From Alphaproteobacteria bacterium (GTDB taxonomy: Bacteria; Bacteroidota; Bacteroidia; Bacteroidales; FEN-979): a stretch of 45,214 bases of DNA. The stretch's first letter is position 1. The number at the start of each line of letters is the position of its first letter. This document shows positions 6,803 through 14,981 of this stretch, piece after piece. Location: the NCBI GenBank assembly GCA_009928665.1, contig SACF01000036.1, forward strand, positions 1-45,214, read 5' to 3'. Under the pieces are notes generated by a model. It did no database searches. It was not told the DNA's origin and was given only the letters and a program-made list of their open reading frames with translations. The position numbers and the translations under genes are program-made.

Positions 6803-9060
6803 GGAAGATCGGAACTTTGTTATTGCTTGCGTCGCTGTGGCTGATCCTCAGTCAGGTTGCCCGCGCTCAGCAGGGCGGGGGATCCAACGATTCGTGTGAG
6901 ACTGCCGCCCCGTTTTGTACCGGTACGATTTATTCCTTTCCTGCCGGGGTAAATTCAGGATCGGGCCAGTTGGGACCCAGTTACGGATGCCTGACCACCC
7001 GTCCCAATCCGGCGTGGTACTACATGAAGGTCGACAATCCCGGCAACATCATAATCCAGATGCACAGTATACCAAGTGAGGACATCGATTTTTGCTGCTG
7101 GGGACCTTTTCCTTCACAGGATTGCTGCGGCCTTCTGACCTCCCAGAAAATCGTTGACTGCAGCTATTCCACGAGTTCCATTGAAACCTGCGATATTCTG
7201 AATGCCCAGACCGGCCAGTATTACATGCTGATCATTACCAATTATTCAAATGATCCCTGCAATATTATTTTCCAGCAGACCAGTGGTGCCGGAACCACCG
7301 ATTGCACCATCCTTCCGCCGGCTTGTGCCAGCAACAGCCCTGTTTGCACCGGGCAGACCATACAGTTTTCCGCTCAGAATGTTGCCAATGCCAGTTATTT
7401 CTGGTGGGGGCCGGCAGGTTTTACCTCCGCCCTCCAAAATCCCGTGATCACCAATGCCACTCCGGCCAATTCGGGAGAATATTTTTTACGGATCGAAGTA
7501 AACGGTCAGGGAAGCGTGGATACTTCAACCACAAATGTACATGTATATCAACCGGTTGCCAATGCCGGGAACGACACCACCATCATGAACGGGGTTTATA
7601 CCACCCTCCACGGGAGTTGTTCGGGCGGCAGCGGTAACTATCGCTACAAATGGAGTCCGTCGTCTTTGGTGCTGAACGACAGCATTCCCAACCCGCGGAC
7701 GGTGAACCTCTTTTCGGCGACCGTATTTACACTCCGGGTGACCGATGATTCGGCCAGTTGCCAGTCGACCGACCTGGTCACCGTCAACATTGCCGGAGGC
7801 GCCCTTGGGGTGAATGCCGTGGCCAACCCGCAATCCATCTGCAAAGGATCGTCGACACAACTTCTCGCAATCGGGTCGGGAGGAGCCGGAACCTATTCCT
7901 ATCAATGGTCCGGTCCTGGCGGATTTTCATCAACGCTTTCCAACCCGACTGTTGCTCCTGCTGAAACTTCAACCTATCATGTCAGCGCCTTCGACGGCTA
8001 TAACACCGTTCAGACCGACGTCACCGTGAATATTCTCGCGTCACCCGTGCCCTCAGCGGGTCCGAACAAATCGATCCCGAATGGAACCTATACCTATCTA
8101 TCGGGTTCGGTTGTTAATGGAACCAGCAACTATTACTACAGTTGGTCGCCTGCATCCAAACTCATCAACGCGGGAATCCAGAACCCGCAGACGATAAATC
8201 TGAGCGAAACCCAGGTTTATACCCTGACCGTTACCGACCTGATCACAAACTGTGTAAGCAATCCACCTTCCAGCGTAACGGTCGAAGTAACCGGGGTAGC
8301 GCTTTATACCCATCCGGTTGCCACACCCCCTTCCATCTGTATCGGGGATTCGACCCGGCTTCATGCGGCAGCAGGAGGCGGGAACATCGGTAATTACACC
8401 TATACCTGGTCATCCGATCCGCCCGGTTTTTCTTCTACGGAGGCTGAACCCTTTGTGAAACCGGTTATTCCCACGAACTATCAGGTGGTTGTTCACGATG
8501 GTTTCAACCCTGCCACCGGAAATACGACCGTCGAAATTTACCCGCAACCGGTTGTCACATTGGGCCCGACAGATACCATCACTGTTTGTATTTTCGATAC
8601 GGTGACCCTGGATGCAGGAAATGATGGGTCCTCCTACCTGTGGTCAAATGGCTCCACCGACCGTCAGATACGCTTCGGAACCACCGGAATCGGTTACGAT
8701 TCCCAGCATTACAGCGTAGCCGTGGCCAATCAAAACGGCTGCCGGGCATCCGGTGAGATCACCGTTAACTTTTCTTTTGATGCCTGTGCCGGAATCAACG
8801 ATCCCGAATTTATCGGTCGTATTAAAATCTTTCCCAATCCTGCCTCCGGGAAAGTGACTGTTGAAGTTCCCGGCTCTGAACCAGAGACCGGGCTCATCCT
8901 GATGAACCTGCCGGGCATGCCGCTCACTAAAATGAACCTCACGAAATCGGGCGATATCCTGAGGGGTACCCTGGATGTATCGCATCTGGCGCCCGGAATG
9001 TACCTGGTGCACCTTTTCAACCAGGACCATACCGGAACGCTCAAATTGGTTGTTGAATAG
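6799..9060 (+). CDS. Secreted Ig/PKD-like repeat protein with T9SS type A sorting domain
   Basis: This 753-residue protein has a signal peptide ending near ARAQ. Residues of about 27-160 form an N-terminal module widespread in Bacteroidota surface proteins (PFCTGT, GCLTTRPNPAWYYM, DIDFCCWGPF, YYMLIITNYS). Several PKD/Ig-like domains of roughly 85-90 residues follow, recognisable by repeated YSYQWSGPGGFSS / YTYTWSSDPPGFSS cores and the paired phrases VANAGNDTTI and VPSAGPNKSI. The last 80 or so residues are a type A sorting domain (IKIFPNPASGKVTVEV, then LAPGMYLVHL and a basic/hydrophobic end). It should therefore cross the outer membrane by T9SS and be displayed or released. It shares an ATGA overlap with the gene before, and its stop overlaps the next start. 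Confidence 0.9.
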   Translation: MRKIGTLLLLASLWLILSQVARAQQGGGSNDSCETAAPFCTGTIYSFPAGVNSGSGQLGPSYGCLTTRPNPAWYYMKVDNPGNIIIQMHSIPSEDIDFCCWGPFPSQDCCGLLTSQKIVDCSYSTSSIETCDILNAQTGQYYMLIITNYSNDPCNIIFQQTSGAGTTDCTILPPACASNSPVCTGQTIQFSAQNVANASYFWWGPAGFTSALQNPVITNATPANSGEYFLRIEVNGQGSVDTSTTNVHVYQPVANAGNDTTIMNGVYTTLHGSCSGGSGNYRYKWSPSSLVLNDSIPNPRTVNLFSATVFTLRVTDDSASCQSTDLVTVNIAGGALGVNAVANPQSICKGSSTQLLAIGSGGAGTYSYQWSGPGGFSSTLSNPTVAPAETSTYHVSAFDGYNTVQTDVTVNILASPVPSAGPNKSIPNGTYTYLSGSVVNGTSNYYYSWSPASKLINAGIQNPQTINLSETQVYTLTVTDLITNCVSNPPSSVTVEVTGVALYTHPVATPPSICIGDSTRLHAAAGGGNIGNYTYTWSSDPPGFSSTEAEPFVKPVIPTNYQVVVHDGFNPATGNTTVEIYPQPVVTLGPTDTITVCIFDTVTLDAGNDGSSYLWSNGSTDRQIRFGTTGIGYDSQHYSVAVANQNGCRASGEITVNFSFDACAGINDPEFIGRIKIFPNPASGKVTVEVPGSEPETGLILMNLPGMPLTKMNLTKSGDILRGTLDVSHLAPGMYLVHLFNQDHTGTLKLVVE

Positions 9061-11036
9061 TGGTGAGGTCTCGGTTTTATATCAGGATTGGTTTGCGGGA
9101 AAGGATTCTTCTTTTATTCGTATTTTTCATAACAGGAAGCCTCGTGACCCGGGCCCAGCTGGGATGGTATGTCACCGATTGCCCCAGGTCGATGCAACAA
9201 GCGGAAGTTTGGTATTTCGGCGAATTTGCCGGTATCGATTTCAGATCGGGAACAGCTATCCCGCTCGACGATCAGAACGTGATGAAAGCCCCGAATTCGG
9301 GTTCTGTAATTTGTGACAGCATCGGCAATCTGCTGTTTTTTACCAACGGGAAGATCTGCTGGGACCGGACCTTCACCGCCATGCCCAATGCCACCGGATT
9401 ATCGGGAAACGGGGGAATGACCCAACCCACCCTTGTTGTTCCGTGGCCCGGCAATCCTTCACGATACTATGTTTTCACAGCCGATATGCCTCCCTTCCAA
9501 AGCGCTACCAAGGGCTTTTGTTGCACTTTGATCGATATGACTTTACGCGACGGGTTAGGCGATGCCGTCTCTTCCATGTTAAATAAACCCCTTCTCGATC
9601 AGGTGAATCCGAGGATCACCGGGGTGAAGCACGCCAATGGCACCGACTATTGGGTGATCGCCCACCACTGGGGCGATGACGGTTTTTACGCTTACCAGGC
9701 GACCCCTGCCGGACTTGCACCGCCTGTTGTCAGCAATGCCGGATCGGTACATGCCGGTACTATTGATGACCAGGATTTTGTGGGCTATATGAAAACATCA
9801 CCCGATGGGAGCCGGCTGGCCCTGGCCCTGAGCGGAAGCAGAAAAGTTGAGCTGTTTACCTTCAATACCCAAACGGGCAATGTCGCATTCGAGGGATCCT
9901 ATAGCATTGCAGATCCAATGATGTATCCCTATGGCGTTGAATTTTCACCCGACAATAAACTCCTGTATGTCACCGTAATGCAAAAGCCGGGCTCCGGAAT
10001 TACGCAGCCTTCAAGCCTTTTGCAATTCGACCTCGCTTCCGGTCTTGACACTCCGGTCGAAATAGCTGTTGTACCCGATATCCGGCTGGCCGACCTTCAA
10101 CTTGCCACCGATGGGAAAATCTATATCTCTCCATCCATTAGTATCAATCCTTCGGATTATAAGGATTATCTGGATGTGATTTTTAATCCAAACCGAAAGG
10201 GAACCGCCTGCAATTACGCCAGGCTCAACCATGCACCCGCTGTTTTCCAGCTTAACGGACGTAAGACGGTTTTTGGCTTACCCAACTTCATCAGTAGTTT
10301 CGTGAACATCCCGCATTTCAGCCGGGAGTTTGTTTGCCATCAGGAGGCGACCCGATTCAGGATCACCAATGAAGCAAATATTGATAGTGTTTCCTGGAAT
10401 TTTGGCGATGGGACCGCCCCCTCCGCCGACCGGATACCTGTACACCAACACCAATCTGCCGGGGTGTACTCTGTAACGCTGACGGAGTTTTTCGACGGCG
10501 AATCCTATCCGGTCTCCATTCCGGTGACCATTTACTCCCTGCCCCAGGCGGGACTCCCCGACAGCGTTCTGATGTATACCGGGTCGACGGTCAACCTCAA
10601 GGCCAACGAGGGAATCAAGTCCTACCTGTGGTCGCCGACCGGCGAAACAACCTCCATGATCACGGTCGGAGCCGAGGGGCAGTATATTGTTGATGTTGAA
10701 GATCTGCATTGTTGCACCAATTCGGATACCACGCGGGTAAGGGTCTTCGAATTTTATATTCCGAATGCATTTACCCCCAACGGTGATGGACTGAATGACG
10801 TGTTCAGGGTCGTTGGACTTTACACCGACATCTCCTTTTCCATGAAAATTTTCGACCGTTGGGGGAAACAGGTTTTTGAGTCCGACCGGATCGAATCGGG
10901 ATGGGGCGGGATATCCGGCGGTGATTATTGTGCTTCGGGCACCTATGCCTGGGTGGTAAAGATCGCGTTCAGGGGGCAGGATATCATCACCCAGGGGGAT
11001 ATTGAATTCAAAGGAACCGTAATTCTGATCCGATGA
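9060..11036 (+). CDS. Propeller/PKD surface protein with CHU_C (gliding motility-associated) C-terminal domain
   Basis: The GTG at 9060 shares its first base with the previous stop (TAGTG), and the protein has a signal peptide ending near TRAQ; the adjacent GTG at 9063 is an equally possible start. Residues of about 30-410 look like a beta-propeller (WYFGEFAGIDFRSG, LLFFTNGKICWDR, YMKTSPDGSRLALALSG, VEFSPDNKLLYVTV, LQLATDGKIY). A PKD domain follows (VSWNFGDGTAP, HQHQSAGVYSVTL). The C-terminal 85 residues are a textbook CHU_C domain (FYIPNAFTPNGDGLNDVF, MKIFDRWGKQVFES, GTYAWVVKI). It is a paralogue of the truncated gene at the left edge. Family knowledge puts CHU_C proteins among T9SS type B cargo, often paired with a PorP/SprF-like barrel. 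Confidence 0.9.
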   Translation: MVRSRFYIRIGLRERILLLFVFFITGSLVTRAQLGWYVTDCPRSMQQAEVWYFGEFAGIDFRSGTAIPLDDQNVMKAPNSGSVICDSIGNLLFFTNGKICWDRTFTAMPNATGLSGNGGMTQPTLVVPWPGNPSRYYVFTADMPPFQSATKGFCCTLIDMTLRDGLGDAVSSMLNKPLLDQVNPRITGVKHANGTDYWVIAHHWGDDGFYAYQATPAGLAPPVVSNAGSVHAGTIDDQDFVGYMKTSPDGSRLALALSGSRKVELFTFNTQTGNVAFEGSYSIADPMMYPYGVEFSPDNKLLYVTVMQKPGSGITQPSSLLQFDLASGLDTPVEIAVVPDIRLADLQLATDGKIYISPSISINPSDYKDYLDVIFNPNRKGTACNYARLNHAPAVFQLNGRKTVFGLPNFISSFVNIPHFSREFVCHQEATRFRITNEANIDSVSWNFGDGTAPSADRIPVHQHQSAGVYSVTLTEFFDGESYPVSIPVTIYSLPQAGLPDSVLMYTGSTVNLKANEGIKSYLWSPTGETTSMITVGAEGQYIVDVEDLHCCTNSDTTRVRVFEFYIPNAFTPNGDGLNDVFRVVGLYTDISFSMKIFDRWGKQVFESDRIESGWGGISGGDYCASGTYAWVVKIAFRGQDIITQGDIEFKGTVILIR

Positions 11037-13180
11037 TCCAGGAAGTTTATGCACGGATCATAGTTTCCGAAATGGCTTTGCAGGAATCGTTGGTCCTGAA
11101 TACCATCAATTTGCTCGAAAGCGGGGCCACCATACCTTTTATTGCACGGTACCGCAAGGAGATGACGGGATCGATGGATGAAACGGTCATCGCAGCCATC
11201 CGCGACCGGTTATCAAAGTTAAAAGAGCTGGATGCACGACGGGCTGCCATCATCAAGTCGCTGACCGAGCAGGAAAAACTCACGCCCGAACTCCGCGAAG
11301 CCGTTGAAAAGGCCACGACCATGGCCGATCTGGAGGACGTCTATCTTCCCTATAAACCGAAACGAAAGACCCGCGCTTCCGTTGCAAGAGAACGGGGTCT
11401 CGAACCGCTTGCGGGGATGATCCTGTCGCAGCGGTACGACGACATCCAGGCCAGGGCCTCGAAGTTCATCGACGAAAGCAAGGGCGTCGCCACAGTCGAA
11501 GATGCCATCAGGGGCGCTTGCGACATCATCGCCGAGATCATCAGCGAGGATGGATATACGCGGAAGCGCATAAGATCGTTGTTTCAGCGGGAGTCGAAGA
11601 TCGTTTCAAAGGTTGTCAAGGGAAAAGACCAGGAAGGAATTAACTTCGAAATGTACTTTGATTACGTGGAGCCGTTGAACCGTGCGCCTTCACACCGTAT
11701 ACTCGCAATGTTCCGGGGCGAAAATGAGGGATTCCTGAGATTGTCGGTTGAAGTGGAGGAGGCTCATGGTTTTGAAATCGTCGAAAAGATATTTGTCAAA
11801 GGTAACAATGCTTCCTCTGAACTGGTGAAGGCTGCGGCCGGTGACAGTTGTAAGCGCCTGCTCTTTCCTTCGATCGAAACCGAGATGCGGCAGTGGGCAA
11901 AAGAGAAAGCCGATCGGGAAGCCATCAGGGTGTTTGTCGAAAACCTGCGTCAGTTGCTTCTGGCGCCACCCCTTGGCCGGAAAAACGTGCTGGCCATCGA
12001 CCCGGGTTTCCGGACCGGCTGTAAGGTGGTTTGCCTCGACCGGCAGGGAAAATTGATTCACAACGAAACCATCTATCCCCATCCGCCACAAAATGAAGTC
12101 AAGGAGTCGATTCATAAGTTGAAAACCCTGGTCAATGCCTATAAAATTGAAGCCATTGCCATTGGAAACGGGACCGCCGGCAGGGAGACAGAAAGGCTTG
12201 TCAGGTCGGTGGCCTTTGACCGGGATCTCATAGCACTGGTGGTGAACGAGAGCGGCGCATCGGTCTATTCGGCATCGGCGGCGGCACGCAAGGAGTTTCC
12301 CGACTATGATGTGACCGTCAGGGGATCTGTCTCGATCGGACGGAGGTTGATGGACCCGCTGGCTGAACTTGTTAAGATCGACCCGAAATCAATCGGCGTA
12401 GGACAATATCAGCATGACGTGGATCAGAACCTGCTGATGAAAAGTCTGGATGATACCGTAGTCAGTTGTGTCAACCGGGTCGGCGTAGAGGTAAACACCG
12501 CCAGTGAGGAGTTGCTGACCTATGTTTCTGGAGTCGGGCCATCACTTGCAAAAAACATCATTTCCTACCGGGATGAATCGGGACCCTTCAGGTCGAGAAC
12601 GGATTTCAGGAAGGTTGCCCGCTTTGGTGATAAAGCCTTTGAACAGGCCGCGGGATTCCTCCGGATCCACGATGCCGAAAATCTCCTCGACCGGAGTGCG
12701 GTGCACCCTGAAAGCTACCACATCGTCGACCGGATGGTGCGGACCCTGAGCTGTACCCTGACCGACCTCATCACCAATGCGGAACTAAGAGGAAAAATCC
12801 ATCCGGAGGATTTTGTGGATGAGCGGGTCGGACTGCCTACACTGAACGATATCATGGCGGAGCTTGCAAAACCCGGCCGCGACCCCCGCCAACAGTTTGA
12901 AATTTTTGAATTCGATAAGACCGTCCACAGCATCAACGATCTGAAGAAGGGGATGATATTACCGGGAATCGTGACCAACATCACCAATTTCGGGGCCTTC
13001 GTCGATATCGGCGTTCACCAGGACGGACTGGTGCACGTCAGTCAGCTTGCCGACCGTTTTGTGCGGGATCCCAACGATGTTGTGAAATTAAACCAAAAGG
13101 TAATGGTCGAAGTTCTTGATGTGGACCCTGCCCGCAAGAGAATACAGCTTTCGATGAAGGGAGTGCAAAATAAAACCTGA
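11033..13180 (+). CDS. tex: Tex-family RNA-binding transcription accessory protein
   Basis: This 715-residue protein matches Tex in length and order. The helical N-terminus contains NLLESGATIPFIARYRKEMT. A YqgF/RNase H-like domain is marked by LAIDPGFRTGCKVVCLD (about residue 320). A helix-hairpin-helix region carries VGVEVNTASEELLTYVSGVG. A C-terminal S1 domain (GMILPGIVTNITNFGAFVDIG) ends LDVDPARKRIQLSMKG. Tex binds nucleic acid and acts with the transcription machinery in the cytoplasm. The ATG overlaps the stop of the CHU_C gene by 4 bases, so a housekeeping cytoplasmic protein is translationally coupled to a surface protein, which is unusual. Confidence 0.96.
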   Translation: MIQEVYARIIVSEMALQESLVLNTINLLESGATIPFIARYRKEMTGSMDETVIAAIRDRLSKLKELDARRAAIIKSLTEQEKLTPELREAVEKATTMADLEDVYLPYKPKRKTRASVARERGLEPLAGMILSQRYDDIQARASKFIDESKGVATVEDAIRGACDIIAEIISEDGYTRKRIRSLFQRESKIVSKVVKGKDQEGINFEMYFDYVEPLNRAPSHRILAMFRGENEGFLRLSVEVEEAHGFEIVEKIFVKGNNASSELVKAAAGDSCKRLLFPSIETEMRQWAKEKADREAIRVFVENLRQLLLAPPLGRKNVLAIDPGFRTGCKVVCLDRQGKLIHNETIYPHPPQNEVKESIHKLKTLVNAYKIEAIAIGNGTAGRETERLVRSVAFDRDLIALVVNESGASVYSASAAARKEFPDYDVTVRGSVSIGRRLMDPLAELVKIDPKSIGVGQYQHDVDQNLLMKSLDDTVVSCVNRVGVEVNTASEELLTYVSGVGPSLAKNIISYRDESGPFRSRTDFRKVARFGDKAFEQAAGFLRIHDAENLLDRSAVHPESYHIVDRMVRTLSCTLTDLITNAELRGKIHPEDFVDERVGLPTLNDIMAELAKPGRDPRQQFEIFEFDKTVHSINDLKKGMILPGIVTNITNFGAFVDIGVHQDGLVHVSQLADRFVRDPNDVVKLNQKVMVEVLDVDPARKRIQLSMKGVQNKT

Positions 13181-13195
13181 CCTTCACCGTTAACA

Positions 13196-13894
13196 ATGTT
13201 ACCAATTATGCCGGTTTTGAAACGTAAAATACTATTCCTGGTGATGACGGTCGCGGTACTGCTGATCGCCGCACCGGGACAGTCCCAGAAAATCCTTGGA
13301 GCCATGAGTGTCGGAATCAACCTCACACAGGTTGACGGGGATATTTTTTACGGGTTTCATAAAGTAGGACTTAATGTTGGTCCCCAGATCCAGGTACCCT
13401 TCGGAAAGAACAAAAACTGGTCGGTCAGCCTGGAGTTGCTTTACTCCCAAAAAGGAAGTTATCATAAAGGATCGACCGATTCAACGACTTATCGGCTCAA
13501 ACAGGATTATGCCGAAATCCCGGTGTTGATCCGGTACACCGATAAAAAGATCATCTCGGCAGGCGTGGGCTTTTCTTACGGGCAACTCATCAACTACAAG
13601 GAGACCAAAAATGCCACCTTCGACAGTTTGTTCACGTACCAGACCGGCTTATCGAACAGCGACATCAGCGTGATCGCGGATGTGAGTTTCCGTCTGTGGT
13701 ACAAGCTCTGGCTGGGACTGCGTTATCAGTATTCGATGAAAAGCAACCGCACCGTTCTGGTTACCGATCCCCTTGATCCGAAAAATCCCTACACCCGGTA
13801 TCAGTACAACAATGTGATCAGCCTGCGGCTAACCTGGATCTTCAACCAGGAAAAGATCATGAAATCTTCCAAAAAGGTCGACGGCGGGGAGTAA
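13196..13894 (+). CDS. Outer-membrane beta-barrel protein (PorT-like family)
   Basis: This 232-residue protein has a signal peptide ending near GQSQ and then alternating amphipathic strands typical of the small 'outer membrane beta-barrel' family that includes PorT (VGINLTQVDG, KVGLNVGPQIQVPF, WSVSLELLYSQKGSYHK, YAEIPVLIRYTDKKIISAGVGFSYG, LWLGLRYQYSM, NNVISLRLTWIF). Translation may start at 13196 or at the second ATG (13208, MPVLKRKI). It follows tex by 15 bases and probably belongs to the same transcript. It could be a T9SS or attachment partner for the upstream secreted proteins, but nothing in the sequence proves that. Confidence 0.82.
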   Translation: MLPIMPVLKRKILFLVMTVAVLLIAAPGQSQKILGAMSVGINLTQVDGDIFYGFHKVGLNVGPQIQVPFGKNKNWSVSLELLYSQKGSYHKGSTDSTTYRLKQDYAEIPVLIRYTDKKIISAGVGFSYGQLINYKETKNATFDSLFTYQTGLSNSDISVIADVSFRLWYKLWLGLRYQYSMKSNRTVLVTDPLDPKNPYTRYQYNNVISLRLTWIFNQEKIMKSSKKVDGGE

Positions 13895-13909
13895 GTAAAA
13901 TCCCGGGTC

Positions 13910-14716
13910 TCAGAACATTCTCCGGATCATCCTGAGTTTATAGGAATAGCGGCTGGTTTCCCGGTTGAAGATGCCATAATGGTCGACGGGATCAATTCTT
14001 ACCCTTCCCGAACTGTGGATGATCCGGGCCGGATCAAGCAACATCCCGACATGGGTGATCTTTCCTTCGTCATTATCAAAAAAGAGCAAATCAGCGGGTT
14101 CCGCTTCTGAAATGAGGGGTACGATCGTACCTTCAAACGCCTGTTGTGATGCATCCCGTTTGATCCGGATTCCGTTCATTTTGAATGTGATCTGGGTCAG
14201 TCCGGAGCAATCGATACCCAGAATGGACCGGCCTCCCCAACAATAGGGTGCCTGTTCGAAGCTCAGGGCAGTGGTTACCAGTGACTTCTGAATTTCTTCG
14301 CGGGATGCTGCCGTGCCGGAGAAAACCGGCGCCCGTTTTGGCTCAACGCCTTCCAGTGAAAAAACCTCATTCCCAATATTCATGTGGTTGCCGGTCATCC
14401 CGGGGAGCGAACTGCCTGCAACAAGAGGTATCCGCCAGCCTGAAGTTTCGTTTTTTAAAAATTGTACGGGTTCTGAAACTACCGGGGTATCGTCATTCAC
14501 CAGTTTCAAATAGGTATCCTGATCGAGGCTGTGGGCCTGAACTGCGAGAATCCATCCCTCGTAACCATCCCACTCCATCCGGATCCGGATCCATTCTCCG
14601 TCGGCTTCGAGTATTTGAAACAACTCCCCGAAAAGAAGCTGACTCACCATTTCGGTCCGGTGCAAGGGTGTGGCACGAACCGGTACCGCACCTTGTAAGC
14701 AAATTCCCTGATCCAT
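13910..14716 (-). CDS. NlpC/P60 (C40) peptidoglycan hydrolase with SH3-like domain
   Basis: The protein has 268 residues. The first 60 or so resemble a bacterial SH3 domain (VPVRATPLHRTEMVSQLLFG, EWIRIRMEWDGYEGWI). The catalytic half is NlpC/P60: Cys170 in GIDCSGLTQ and His222 in ITHVGML, with His234 (RIIHSSG) probably the third residue. PYCWGGRS before the Cys is also typical. The family cleaves peptide stems such as gamma-D-Glu-diaminopimelate bonds. No signal peptide is visible, so it may act on cytoplasmic muropeptides in recycling, as YkfC-like enzymes do. It converges with the beta-barrel gene, 15 bases apart. Confidence 0.9.
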   Translation of the reverse strand: MDQGICLQGAVPVRATPLHRTEMVSQLLFGELFQILEADGEWIRIRMEWDGYEGWILAVQAHSLDQDTYLKLVNDDTPVVSEPVQFLKNETSGWRIPLVAGSSLPGMTGNHMNIGNEVFSLEGVEPKRAPVFSGTAASREEIQKSLVTTALSFEQAPYCWGGRSILGIDCSGLTQITFKMNGIRIKRDASQQAFEGTIVPLISEAEPADLLFFDNDEGKITHVGMLLDPARIIHSSGRVRIDPVDHYGIFNRETSRYSYKLRMIRRMF

Positions 14717-14793
14717 TGTTTTTATTTTTGTCAGACCGGCCGGAACCAGGCTATCATTCAGAGATACTGATTACCGGAGCCGAATAAAGGATC

Positions 14794-14801
14794 AAAGGTA
14801 A
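14794..14801 (-). promoter_or_regulatory. -7 promoter element TACCTTTG
   Basis: A perfect TAnnTTTG on the minus strand lies 77 bases upstream of the NlpC/P60 ATG (14716) and directly after the stop of the Feo-associated gene. It gives the hydrolase its own promoter. Confidence 0.5.
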
Positions 14802-14807
14802 AAAAAA

Positions 14808-14981
14808 TCAGCTCCGCGATTTGATTTCCTCTTTGAGTTTCAGCAGGGAGCACGACCCCTGCGCTTTTGTGCAACCCTGACAATGCTCCGGGGGTGATTG
14901 GAAAAAGCGGAGTGTCCGCCGGATCGTGATCACCGTTGCGGTGGCGATGATGAGAAGGGTCAGATAAAGTTGCCAGTTCAT
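14808..14981 (-). CDS. FeoB-associated Cys-rich membrane protein
   Basis: I choose the ATG at 14981, giving 57 residues (MNWQLYLTLLIIATATVITI...). The longer open frame overlaps the end of feoB in another frame and has no sensible N-terminus. One N-terminal membrane helix is followed by a cytoplasmic tail with four cysteines or nearby polar residues (HCQGCTKAQGSC). This matches the small FeoB-associated Cys-rich family found after feoB in many Bacteroidota. The ATG overlaps the feoB stop by 4 bases (ATGA), so the two are translationally coupled. The cysteines may handle iron or redox changes during Fe(II) import; this is inference from the family. Confidence 0.88.
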   Translation of the reverse strand: MNWQLYLTLLIIATATVITIRRTLRFFQSPPEHCQGCTKAQGSCSLLKLKEEIKSRS

